Source: Dysidea avara (taxonomy: Eukaryota > Porifera > Demospongiae > Dictyoceratida > Dysideidae). Taken from it: a DNA stretch of 64,000 nucleotides. Below are positions 25,612-38,400 of this stretch, piece by piece; within the stretch, counting starts at the first letter, position 1; every line of letters starts with the position of its first letter. Location of the stretch: positions 16,156,780 through 16,220,779 of the forward strand of contig NC_089280.1 of NCBI RefSeq assembly GCF_963678975.1. The letters run 5' to 3'. Under the pieces are notes generated by a model. The model searched no databases. It was not told the origin of the DNA and worked only from the letters and a program-made list of their open reading frames with translations. The translations under genes were made by a program, and so were the position numbers.

Positions 25612-26640
25612 TTAGTATAGCGGCACAACCAAAAAATCGTGCACTTTTTCATAAAGCCATGAAACTTTCCACATAAATAGTACTCCTCAATACATGTATT
25701 TTTAGATATAGTGCCATGGCTGATTTGACCTTTGGCGACCTTTATGGCCATTTTTGTACAGAAAATTAATGATTTTTGTCTTTAACTCCCTGAGGCAGTA
25801 ATTAACTTGTTAAAACATGGTACCAAACAAAAGATCTTGCTGATAGAAACAACTTCGTTTTTATTTGAAGTCAATAGGTGATTTCATTACAAAGTTATGA
25901 TCATTTTTATTAGCTACAAAATTTGATATATTTACCTGCCTTCGAGGTGTGAATTGCCTGTGGGCAGATAATTATGCATAAATTTATCAAATTTTGAAGC
26001 TAATAAAAATGATCATAACTTTGTAATGAAATCACCTATTGACTTCAAATAAAAACGAAGTTGTTTCTATCAGCAAGATCTTTTGTTTGGTACCATGTTT
26101 TAACAAGTTAATTACTGCCTCAGGGAGTTAAAGACAAAAATCATTAATTTTCTGTACAAAAATGGCCATAAAGGTCGCCAAAGGTCAAATCAGCCATGGA
26201 ACTATATCTAAAAATACATGTATTGAGGAGTACTATTTATGTGGAAAGTTTCATGGCTTTATGAAAAAGTGCACAATTTTTACCTGCCTTCGAGGTGTGA
26301 ATTGCCTGTGGGCAGATAATTATGCATAAATTTATCAAATTTTGAAGCTAATAAAAATGATCATAACTTTGTAATGAAATCACCTATTGACTTCAAATAA
26401 AAACCAAGTTGTTTCTTTCAGCAAGATCTTTGTTTGGTACCATGCTTTTACAAGTTAATTACTGCCTCAGGGAGTTAAAGACAAAAATGATCAATTTTCT
26501 GTACAAAAATGGCCGTAAAGGTCAAATCAGCTACATCTTAAAATACATGTATTGAGGAGTACTATTTATGTGGAAAGTGTCATGGCTTTATGAAAAAGTG
26601 CACAATATTGCCAATTTTGGGGGCTACGCCACTATACTAA
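25612..26640. mobile_element. Foldback element: long palindrome plus a third direct copy
   Basis: Termini TTAGTATAGCGGC (left) and GCCACTATACTAA (right) are inverted. Inside, arm 25639-25930 is the reverse complement of arm 25985-26276, with very few differences over about 290 bp. The spacer starts tacctgccttcgaggtgtga. Spacer and arm are then repeated directly from 26281 to about 26608, slightly decayed and with a deletion. No open reading frame is present. This is a foldback-type, non-autonomous element that could extrude a large hairpin. Confidence 0.8.
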
Positions 26641-26975
26641 TTGGGTATAGCGAAGTTCAATACTCTCCCTACACCATTATAAACTCTTGGTTTTACCTGT
26701 CCTGCACCGTCGTCACGGAAAAGTGAGGCAGGATTTTGGGTGATGTTTTTTGAGCCATACCCAAACCTATGTGGACCAGTAATTCAGTGAATGGATACAC
26801 TCATAACATGACATGTTTAACTACCCTTTGATAAAAAGGCTTCTTTCCATAATCAGGAATTGTCTCATCATGCAGTCTTCATAATAAACATCTTATTTGT
26901 CACTATCAAAGTGAATTATTGTTTTTGAACTCATCAGTTCACAATAACATTTGACAATCCAATTTTCAAAATGAC

Positions 26976-27464
26976 CAGTGTTGGGGCAATTACTTTTTAA
27001 AAGCAACTCATTACATATTACTTTCAACTGAACTATTTAGTTACAGTTACATATTACCCATAAAATAACTATAAAAATATTATATTACTTTATTTCCTCA
27101 GCCTTAAGTTATCATGTGTGAAACTACCACCTTATCACTCGACATGATTCTGTTGTTGGACAATGTGCAAATCTTGGTTATAAGTAAGAAGCTGGTGAAT
27201 AAGCTTCATTCAGTAGGCTTCATTACTTCGTTGTGGATAGGCGTTACTTAGTGGATTACTAACGAGATTAGTAACTTTGTTACTTGTAGTAATGATATTA
27301 TGTAATATTAGACTCGTTAAAGTAATTTCATTACTTAGGTAACGCGTTACATTTGTATATTGTAAGTAAAATAACTTGAGTTATATTACCTATTTTTATA
27401 GCGTATTTCGTTATATTACTCACAAAAGTAATAATTATCACGTAACGCGTTACCCCCAACACTA
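26976..27464. mobile_element. hAT-type MITE with perfect 8-bp duplication
   Basis: 489-bp element with ends CAGTGTTGGGGCAATTAC and, in reverse complement, TAGTGTTGGGGGTAACGCG. It is flanked by identical AAAATGAC at 26968-26975 and 27465-27472. The 8-bp duplication and CAGTGTTGGGG ends are those of a widespread non-autonomous hAT group. The interior is rich in GTTAC/GTAAC repeats, and there is no transposase. Confidence 0.9.
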
Positions 27465-27728
27465 AAAATGACTATAATTATTAGTGACTCAAGCCTCTCT
27501 AACTTAAGTAATGGCACATACAGTTTAGAACTTACATCTTAGATGGCTGTATAGCTAAACAATAGTTTATCAACATAACACACCAGTCATAATCCTAAAT
27601 AAGGATACTTTGTAAGGATACACTAAAACTCAAACCTTAAAACCAGTACAGCAGATGACACGTAAGGCTCAAACGCACTTTTAGTTAGCACAGGTTATTC
27701 GTCACAACACATAATCAAACATTATGTA

Positions 27729-27747
27729 GCCCCCCCCCCCCCCCCCC
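27729..27747. repeat. Poly-C run
   Basis: Uninterrupted run of about 19 C followed by A-rich sequence. Prone to length error in sequencing and possibly structured in vivo. A comparable G run lies at about 44601-44616. Confidence 0.85.
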
Positions 27748-27876
27748 AAAAAACAAACAAATGACCTACGCCGCCTAAAATACCGCCTTTGAAAATCACA
27801 TTTATGGAATAATAACATTAAAAACAAGAAAACATTAATAAGTGACTGGATATAGAATTTTTGTAAATTTATTTTG

Positions 27877-28122
27877 CTAAAACTCGGATTTTACTCTCAC
27901 TAAAAGCCTGCTTGACCACAGTCGCAAGGATAGAGGCCAAATGAGGCAGTGCATGGCCACCTTTTTACGCCACAACAAACTCACCGGTGGTATGTGCCTT
28001 TTGGGGTTCCGACGAATGTAGGCACTCTGCACCTTGTCTTTTCCAATATCCTCAATCAGGCTGCTTGTCTTCTTCTCCACCCAATGAAACCATATTGAGG
28101 CATTAATTTTCCGTATCAACAC
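27877..28122 (-). repeat. Dispersed repeat related to 41380-41520
   Basis: An open frame of 81 codons exists here, but its nucleotide sequence (cacaacaaactcac, tatgtgccttttggggttc, gacgaatgtaggcactctgc) recurs in diverged form at 41435-41520. I therefore read both as copies of a transposon-derived repeat, not as a host gene. Family unknown. Confidence 0.45.
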
Positions 28123-28372
28123 TTTCTTTCAGCATATTTAGATGCCACAAAATCAGAGCTGTATTTCAGAAGCGCTTCAATCCTGGCGGTGCTACTATAA
28201 GAGATGGTGATTGGTGTGATAGCTTCGTGGCCATGCCCATCCAATTGAACATCTAGGTGGACTAATAGCAATAGAGTATGGAGACCACACCTCTTAACAA
28301 TCTAGCTGTTTAGTGTGACCTCACCCCTCATTGGTCTAGCTAGCTACACACCTCTTGCCTGACTCAAGATAT

Positions 28373-28560
28373 CTATACTTTAATACAACAGTCATGTATG
28401 ATATTCTAATAGAACAGTCACAAGTTCATTGTAGCTAGCTGTGCTACAACAAAAAAAAAACTATTTTTTTTTTTTTTAAATTGTTAATTTAAAATGAAGT
28501 ACCTAGCTTGTTTCACTACTTTTATTGCATGTATCCCTACTTTATTTTTAAATCAACAAA
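28373..28560. repeat. Motif copies and composite-repeat head fragment
   Basis: Two copies of the recurrent CTCTAATA...CAGTCA motif (28373 and 28404) are followed by an A/T homopolymer stretch. Then comes a fragment (cttgtttcactacttttat, atccctact) of the composite repeat head. Confidence 0.5.
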
Positions 28561-29466
28561 TTTTAAATACTAGTATATAGAGAGATTAGTATGTTACTTT
28601 TCAATTCCTATGCATAGGCCATATACCCTTTTCACCTTGTAATGTAGGAGAAATAAAACACAATTATTGTTTTGGTCGGTCAGTCAGCAAAATTATATAT
28701 GGTGTGGTCTTACAACACACTTACTGATTTTAGATACATCTGTACGACTTACCAATGTAGAATCTCACTGAAATGCCCTCGGAAATGCCGGGCTAGCATG
28801 AAGCTATTTCAGTTGCGAAATGGACAACCTTTACCAACTTTAACTCGCCAGTCATCATCGAGTCCTCTTCATATCGTCCGTATTATCCCGCTAATTCAGT
28901 AATCCAACAACCTCACCACCTGACCGAGCTTTACTTCTCACACATCCGCACATGGCCGGCCGAAGCACATGGCTCCGAATAGTATATCACGTGAGACACA
29001 AATTGGCGCGCACATAAAAAATATACATTATATCGGATCTAAATCTGTGAACTTCTGCTCATAAAGATCACCTTGAATTGAACATATCTATGAATGTCAT
29101 TTTTCACACTTGTCGTTTCTGTTCATGATTCGGCTACATTGTCACCCTGGTAACGCACCACGTGATGCAAACGTTTCTAAAGAGACGCAAATGCGCATGT
29201 TCTTCAACAGCATTTAGTGCGTTGTTTGCTTCTTTTGAACGTGATTTTTGAGAGATTATATAGTGCGATTAACTGTACTGTGATAAGTAACTGTGATTTT
29301 GCAGAGAAGCATAAGCTTTGAGTTATCCACGTCCCTTCAAGTTGATTATTTTAGAGAAAGACTTAATCTGTACGATTGACATATATAGCCTACATAATGT
29401 ATACTGTTGTTGCTAAATAGGTGGAGATAGCTACTTGTAAAGAAGTGATCAGCATTATACGCGGTC

Positions 29467-32400
29467 ATGGATGGTCCAGGTATGTTTAGCTAGCTATATT
29501 GTGTACTAGCTGTAGTACCTGCCCTATCGTGCAGGGCAGTATGTACAATGACATGGAAATTAAATGAAATTATAGTTGGTAATATACTATTATAGATACT
29601 TTATAAAAGACTAAGGAAACAATGTGGTGTAAGGATTGCATGAATGCAATAATTGTGGAGAAGTGCACTCTTATTGGAATATTTTGTGGCTTAAGTTGCT
29701 CAAATTCTACCATCAACCAAACATACCATGAATTACTGTAATCTGCACTACAACGATTCTGTTATGACAAAATATAATGGCTTTATAAAATATAACAGCA
29801 TGGGCACAGAGAGGGGGCTAGCAAGAAATAATAATAATAAATGAAAACAAAAAATTTTGAGTCATCCAGCCCAAGACAGCTCATGGAAAAAACCTGCCAG
29901 CCTTTTCTTTTGTTTTGCTGCACAGGAAAAACCGAAAAATGCTCCACTCTGCATGTGTAGAAAGAGTTCAAATCATTGCTGCAAAGTCTATAAATAGCTC
30001 CCATTTTCACAACGTGCCCCACGTTGTGAAGAACAGTCTGCCACGGGACCGTGTCATTTCACTGTGTAGCTGCAGTCATCCCTCCTCCGAGCAAACCATC
30101 CAGGATATGCATAAAGACAAAAGAATAGAAAAGATAAATAGTTTCACACATACATAAATATACAAAGCAACCATCTGATACATTTTTTTACCATAATACC
30201 TTCCTTACCACCATCCACAGGTGCTGATCCACAATATCACAAAGCAGCAGTAGCAGCAGACAAACCTAACTAAAATGCATGTGTTTGCCTATCTAAAAAC
30301 CTCACTATAGACTACATTACGTGTTTTGCAATCCCCTCTAACTAAAAGTGTCAATCTATCTGCTGAACCTACCCTAGATAGTGCCACATAAAGCATGCCG
30401 TGTGTGAAGCTTTCGTCTGTCAAATCAAATCCTACAGCCTTAAAAGTTTGGCCCTGGCTTTTGTTAATGGTCATGGCAAAGCAAAGTGCGATTGGAAATT
30501 GAAGCCGTCTAAATTCAAAAGGCAAAACCGAGTTACTCGGAATGAGAGGAATGCATGGTATTATAATATCGTGTCCTGCATATCTACCGTGAGAAATCTT
30601 GGCCTCTACTGTGTTAGCCGACAGTTTAGTAACTACACACCTAGTGCCATTAGTAACCCTTGCAGGATCTAGAGAGCGTAGAATAATAATAGGAGCGCCT
30701 ACTTTAAGTAAGAGAAGATGCTGAGGTAGTCCAGATACCTCTAAAGAGTTCAAGAATTCTGTTGGAAAGTGAACAGCCTGAGATTCATCAGGTATGGTGT
30801 CCAAGGACCTGTAGTCACAGCAGTCACCAGGTAACTGCTCCACCAGAGTCATGTTGATGGAATGAGTGGTCTTGTTAAGAGGAGCAAGAATGCAGCGTTC
30901 AGAAAGCCAAGCCAAGTCGCTAAAGTTAGAGAGCAAATCTGGATACACCCTGGAAACCAGTTCCTCCTTGCTATCCACAAAGGTTCCCATGGTGTCAAGT
31001 AGCTGGACAACATCAGGTAGAGTGTCAATAGGAAACTTCCCATCTCCAATGGCCAATAGTTCTTCAGCGAATTGTCCAGCTGCCACATCCCCACACAGGT
31101 GCACTCTCATGTTAGTGTGTAGTTGTTTAACCACCACACTGTTCCACAGATGAGATCGCTTGAGGCAAGCATCAACAATGTTACCTCTAGTGCCACCTTG
31201 AATGACAGGTAGAATCTGCCTGAAGTCACCACACAGTAGCATGCACTTGCCTCCCATTGGATTATCATTCCCTGTCAGATCCCTCAGGGTACGGTCCAAA
31301 GCTTCAAAAGCACCTCTGTTGGTCATGGGGGCTTCGTCGACTACTATGGCTTTAGCCTCTATGATCACCCTACATAGTGCAGTTCCTTTCTTGATGTTGC
31401 ACATGGGGATGTCCGATGCATGCAAGTCCAAAGGGATCTTAAAGGTGCTATGCAAGGTACGTCCTCCAGTCAAGAGAGTAGCAGCTATTCCGCTAGAAGC
31501 AGTAGCTAATGCTATGTCACCTACAGACCTAAGTTTAGCTAGAATAAGATTGATCAAGAAAGTTTTGCCAGTTCCACCAGGGGCATCCAAGAATAACATG
31601 CCTCCCTCGTCTCTATCTATCATGGAGCAAAAGGTGTCATAGACATCTTGCTGGTCAGCAGTAAGCAATGGAACATTACGATTTACGTATGCCTGTTGCT
31701 CTTCAGGATTATAGTCAATCTCCCTACGGTACACACGTGCAAACCTATCGCTATCCACTGCCTGAGGCTGGGGTAGCCCATACTCAGACAGTTCCCTACC
31801 TCCCATGGAAATAACTTTTCCTGCAAGTCATTGAGAGCCACATTGAAGATGTCATCATTGAACTCCAAGTCATCATCCCTATGTTGAGTATGTTGCTGGT
31901 GCAAGAAGTCCTCTGCCATTGCTTCCTTGTGGTTCTCGTAAATCTCCAGAGGGTTGGATGGTTCACACCAATTAAGGATCACTGCAAACAGGGTGCGAAG
32001 ACTTGCAGGTGAGTTGCTGACTGATGCCTCTTCCATAGCCAAGTGGTACTGATTATCATCCTCAAGAAGACCTAACCTCAAACATGCATCCCTAAAGGAA
32101 CTACAGAGGTCACCTTCAACAGTTCTCAAGTCAGCAAAAGACTGGGGTCCCCTAACATGATGAAGCAGCAATCGAAGGTAGAAGCATTCTCCCTGACGTG
32201 GACTGATGGTGTAGACTCTGCCTATAACCTGAGCCTCCTTAACTCCAGGATGGTCAGCGACATCCTTTCCCTGTTTTCTCCTGTTCCAAGTCTTCCTGCT
32301 CCACGTGTAATACTGAGGCACTTCTTCATACAACAGAGTCCTGGCGAAATCATCAGATTGACAGAGGACAAAGAACTCTGTCAACGTAGTCTTCGGAGGG

Positions 32401-35400
32401 TCACCAGAAGCCTGTTCTCTTGCAGTCTCCTCAGTGAAATACACTCGTTGGCCATTCTCCAAGTGAACAGCAAGCTGTTCAACAGGAGGGAACCTTTCAT
32501 GTATGGGGAACTCCAGTATTCTCCAGGCAGCCTCGCTGCTGCTGATGTAGCGTGCATTCTGGAAGTCTGAGATCTCATCCACCTGATCAGACCTCAGAGC
32601 AAAGGTTGCCTGATCACAACCCTTGTGTACGTATTTCAGTACATACTTGATGGATTTGATGGACACGCAAAGCTCGACATTACAGTGACAGTTTAAAGAA
32701 CGAAGCAGAAGTTTGTTGTAAGGCATAATCCACCTGTTGTCAATCTCTTGAGTAACGCGAGACCCCATCACCCTCATATTAATGGTAGCCACTTGTCCAC
32801 CATCCTCAGGGCTCCTCCTCCTGTACAGTGGGTAACTGTCTGCACGTAGTTGGGTATCAGCCTTGAACTGCTTTGGGTAGCTCTTACTGCAGCGGCCATC
32901 TTCCATGCAGGGTGAGTCAGGGTTGATGCTCCCACAGGGCCCATGTACCATGTTGGAAATCATGATCTGATGCAGCTCAGGATCAACCATTGGATCAGGG
33001 ATCTCAGCACAGATGACGTCATCAATCTTATCTGGAGTGATCTTGTGCTCTAGAATAAGCCATTGCAGCAAATGGCAATGTGGCAAACCGCGCTTTTGCC
33101 ATTCTGTTGAGTAGAGCCAAGCCCGTGGTTTCCCAAAAATCATCTCCTTTGTGAACATCTCTAACAATTTCTTCACCTTAAGCCTAAACACACGGGCCAC
33201 TAAGTCTGGACGGTCCAGAGGCTCTTGACCTGGTAGTAGATTGTTCCTAATCTCTGGCCAATTAGGATTGGTGGTCATGGTGATAAAGAGGTCGGGATGG
33301 CCATACTTCCTAACGCAGGTCATTGCATCCTGCTGACGCTCGTGCATGTAGCGTGGTCCATCAGTAAATGACGACGGTAGGATCACCCTATGACCAACAT
33401 TCCTGGGGTCACCATCCCCATCTATCATTGCATCCCGCAAATCCTGGTAGCAATCAGCACGTAGTACCTTTTGCTCACGCCTGAGAAACTGTAAGCACTC
33501 AGTTTCAATCTTACAGTAGACGTCAACCAGGAATTGCTGGAAAAGCCTTTTAGCCTTAAGCAATACAGACACTTGCTGCCTGACCATGATGTGGTAGCGG
33601 TAATACACCATGGCTGTCAATTTCCTACCATTAGCCAATTTCAGGTTGATGTACCATCCATTGGTGCCATAAGAAAAGAGTAAAGGATACTGTAAAGGAT
33701 CATACCCCCTATGAAGTTCAGAAATGCGCTGCAAAGACCCATCCCTATAGTGCAAAACTATGTCCCTATTATGTACATTATGATTAGGCATTAGCACTCC
33801 TACCTCGTCACACATCGGGCTATTGTACCTCCTAGCATGCTCTCCTACAGGCCGTTTGTTCTCATTAATCACTACCCTAATATTTGCTGGCTCATCATGC
33901 TGCTCAAATATTTCTTTAGCTACCTTAATAAGTTGAACATAGTGATTATCGTCATGCAAAAGCTCAGTAATACCCCTAACTATGTCAAGCCTTAACCCAT
34001 CAACTATCCCACATCTTGTAGCTACTTCAGTTTGCTGGTTGTCGCTTTTCACTCTTATAATATAGATGAGATAACTGTGTTTAAGACCAGTTACAGGCTT
34101 TGTGCATTAAACCATAGATATTGGAGCCTACATGCTCAATAAAACCATGAAGGCTAGAAACTTTACAAGTTTATGCAACTGTGACTGGCCAATATTTCGG
34201 TGTACATTTGTACTAATACGGATGGTCGAGACAGAAAACCATTTTAGTAATGTAATACATGTAGCTACAGAATGAATAATAACAAAGGTAGGTGAGACCT
34301 CAAGTTGAACAGCATGCAACCACAAAATGGCGTATGTAGCTGTGGGCATGAAAGGTACAAAAAGGGATGAAAAGAAAAAATACAAAAATAAACCTATCAA
34401 CACAAGCTATACAGTTTAATCTATAAGTTTAAATACTTGAGACAGTTTCTATGGCATATGGCTGAGAGGCTGCTAAAGATTACTAAAAAAAGAGCATTCA
34501 AACAGGCTTCTGTTTGTGAATTAAACATACACGGGCGCATTTTACCACACTTGGCCATACCTTGGGTAGATCATTTATCAAGAGCTGCACTCAGGAGCTA
34601 TAGACAAGTGGGTAATCGTGACATGACAACTGTAGTATTTATTTAAAACAAGTACAAAGATTTTTTTAGTTCAATTCGATCAAAGTAATAAAAGTAGTGA
34701 AACAAGGGAGGTTGCCTACACCTGAAGATATACTAGTGCCAGGCTTATTGTTTTTTTTTTCTAAATGCATGCCCCAACTATCAGTTACTAAAATAGTGAA
34801 GTGGCCATTATGCTTCGGTTTCAGGTATGTTCAGCTTGTTACACAGCATTACAATTGATTATGAGAAGGACCTCTGTAATCAATTCAGTCACAACAGAAA
34901 ACCTACCATTACAAATGTAGGGAAGCCATCACATGGCACTGCCATGAGTCAATACCTTCGTCCTTGCACTGTCAGCAAAGATAGATGGGACACAAAGGAG
35001 GACACCAAAGCATGCATTCTATGCACTGTGGTATGCCAAAGGTACCTGAAGTAACATTGGACAGTGTAAAAATCAAGTCCATAGCCTCAAGTTATGCTCG
35101 TCGGAAGGCATCAAACAGTTCAGTAGAAAATTTCATTAAGAAAAAAATTAAATTTCGTCTCAATCTATTGGAAGCTTCTCAGGTCATACGAAGGCACTTT
35201 TGGGCTTGGTTATACCCAACAAGGCACCTTTGTTAGCCTAAACCTTCATGATCCCCAGTATACAGTACTGTATGATATGTGTTTGTGCTAAAATAGCATA
35301 TATCCTTCTACCACATCTGGAACAGCCAATTTATGACTACATAGTAATGTCCTACAATTAGGTAGAAGCAAACGTATGGATTTGCAATAATGATGTTATT

Positions 35401-38400
35401 TCCATGGGAACTATAGAGCTGAAGCAGATATTCTTATTATCTGGATCATCCGGATAGTGTTTCAATATCCGGTAGTAATTTGAAGCTATCAGGATAGTTG
35501 CTAATGATTTAAAGCAATTTCATGATAATTTTCTTTGATACAAAGCCTTTACACTGATTATTATACCAGAAGTGTACAAATACTATACTGGCTTCTGATC
35601 TAAATTATGAGTATAGCAAGCAGGTTTATGGCAACATATGTCATGTTTTTATAGCAAGTAATGATGTCACTATCCGTAGGATATCCGGAAAGATTTAGCT
35701 CAGGATATTCGGATAGTAAAAATTGCTATCCATTTCAGCTCTAATGGGAACTATACTGCAGTGTTCTCTTGATTACCTGTACTCTATTATATCAATAGTA
35801 GAAACTACTGCTCTATTAGAGTATTTTGTCTAAGATGTATGTTCTATTAGAGTATTTGAACAGGGCTCTGTGTATAAATAGATGTCTTAATTATCAGAAG
35901 TTTTTGATTATCTGAACATGTCTTGGTCCCAAGGGGGTCGGATAATTGAGGGAGCACTGTACTGTGGTTTACACACAGGTAGTTAAGACTTCTTCAGTGG
36001 CCATATCCACATTGTTTCTTTGTGAACTTCTGTCTTTACATTGGGTGAATGTTATTGTAGATCCAGTCCATTTCAAGAGCAAAATTATATCAGTTATATA
36101 CTGTATAAACTTGTTTGCAAACATGATAAAAATTGTGTGATACACACACAGTGATCTTGATTGATATTTAGGTCAACCATTACGGGACTATGGTGGTCTA
36201 CTAACTATCATTGTTTGGTTTACCATCAACATTTTTATTTGGGGTGAGTTTTGTACTCATTTTATACAATAGATATACTCCAAATATCGTACTGGTGTTT
36301 TAATACTACTTCACAAGATCAACAATAATGTACTACGTCCACCAAACACCATTACAAACGCAGTTGATACTATTACTGATAATTGTAATGGTGAGGTTGT
36401 GTTGTCTCTGTGATCAATACTAGTACAATTGTTCATTTCTCTATTATAAAGATGAATGTGATGAGGGACCTGATGATTGTACTCTGGCCAGTAGTGAACC
36501 ACCAACAAACCTGTGGCCATTGAAAGATTATCGATTGGATTTGAAAACTGTTTGCAGATTACCAACTATAGTGGAATTACCAGAAATAAATGAATTGAAA
36601 GAGTTGGGCATTGAGGATAATTATTATAGTGAAGTGTACGCCACCAACAACAATCATGTGACAATAATGGATGAGAACAACAGCGATGACAATAACACTA
36701 TCATTGGTAAGAATGTATACTGTATGTCTTTTGTAACCTTCTCAGTGAAAACTGTATACTATATAGCATAAAAGTTTAACAGGTAAACCCAATTTGTCTA
36801 AATATTTCCTCTTAAATTGAAACATTTCGTGAAAAATTTTACACACTTGTGCTATAGAGTAGTTTGTACTTTGGAGAGTTGTTGAAATCTTCTTTTGAAA
36901 TATTTGATTGTTTGTAACTCGAGTCTGACATCACTAGACTAAACTATATCTCTACTGCTTAATTTGTGACTAAAATCTGCATCAATATCTAATTTGCTGA
37001 AACTCTGCACACTACACTCACGCAGGTACACTTTAGTCCACTGCTGTTCAGTCTCCTCATCTCAGCTCAATTTGCATAAGGTTAAGGAGGTGTGGGGAAT
37101 GTGGTTTTAAAGTTGTTCAGGACTAGCTTGAAATGGGAATTGTTGGACTGAGTGTAATAATTTATGACCTGATATAGTAACGTCAGAAAATTTTGTCTAA
37201 TTTAATAACAAGCAATTTTTGTAGTAAAACTTTGATGAAATGCTTTAATGTAAATGAGACATTTTGAGAGGGAAGATTATGATGAGGTGCAATACATGTA
37301 CACATTGTCTTTCTCCCTCATAAAACTTAGCACTATAAAGTACATTTGTGTATGTAATATACTATACTTTGACTGTACTGTTAGTGTATTTTTTCACTCT
37401 GTACACAGCTTGTGACTTCACCAATGAGACTATGAAGATGACAACCATGGGTATGTATGTGTGCATGATGTATAAATGTGGTACAGTGCAATGGCGGATC
37501 CAGGATAGGGCATTTGGGACAAATGCCCCCCACCTACCCATCCTTGTGGAGGAGCCATACTTCTTTTGATTGAAATATGTACTATAAATTTTTGATTGAC
37601 CGTAAATATTGTGTCAGGCATTTGAATGAAAAGATTTTGAAGTATCTTTAGCGGGTCAAGCAGTACTACAGATGAGCCAAATTTCAAGATTGTGTGTAAT
37701 TGCATCCATGAGTTATTAAATGTTTTTAAGGATCCAGCTCAACACATACATACTATAAACCTTGTCAGGCCATAATCAATTTATTCAACTCATATATAAA
37801 AATATGTATACTGTATAATTTATTGCAAACTCACCTACAACAAAAGTCAAAGCAAATGTGAATGTCAAACCGTCCGAGTAACTGTCACCCAGCACCTTCA
37901 TGTGTACTAAGCGCCTCTAAAATAATTATTGTGTTGTGGAGTTTAAGACATTCTAACCTTTAAAACTTTAAGCCAAAAATAGCTTTTAAAACCAAAATCA
38001 AAATAGCAAAATTAAGTATTGATACAATACTATGGGGCGAGCTTCAAAAACACAAGAGAGTTTGCTGTCCCTAACTACTTAAAATTTAGCCTGTTTGTGC
38101 CCCTCCTCTTCCCAGCTCCCGGATCCGCCCCTGCAAAGAAACTTCTTATAACAAACTCTCTGAATTAAGGACACAATAGGGATAACCTCCCTAGTAAGTT
38201 AAGGACAAAAATTTTGGTCAACAGGTTTGACTCCATATATTCTTACACCTGAAATAGAAAACCTCTATATTACAGCAGCAACTGTACCTTGGTAGTACAT
38301 ATAATATAAAAGTCTTCAACATAATAATTGTGTGAGCTAATAATTCTATTACAAGATCATTGGTTTACCACTAGATCATTCATCTGATCATGAAGACAAT

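Larger units (their letters stand above)
29506..34060 (-). mobile_element. Helitron (autonomous-type, one frameshift), 3' end resolved
   Basis: Rolling-circle transposon on the minus strand. Its 3' terminus is visible: a 7-bp GC-rich hairpin (CTGCCCT/AGGGCAG, 29519-29539), a 9-nt spacer, then CTAG (29506-29509) fitting CTRR, followed by T. The coding part runs from 34052 to 30289. The 5' TC end could not be located, so 34060 is only a minimum. It sits in the first intron of the membrane/coiled-coil gene, its 3' end 26 bp from that gene's first splice donor, and antisense to it. Confidence 0.85.

Noticed and set aside
30866-32570. Plus-strand open frames of up to 146 codons across 30.9-32.6 kb
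   Set aside because: They are antisense shadows of the Helitron Rep and helicase frames, which have clear motifs on the minus strand.
36286-36396. Open stretch IYSKYRTGVLILLHKINNNV between exons 2 and 3 of the membrane/coiled-coil gene
   Set aside because: It has an acceptor-like and a donor-like flank, but its frame does not fit the phase-1 exons on either side, which join each other perfectly without it.
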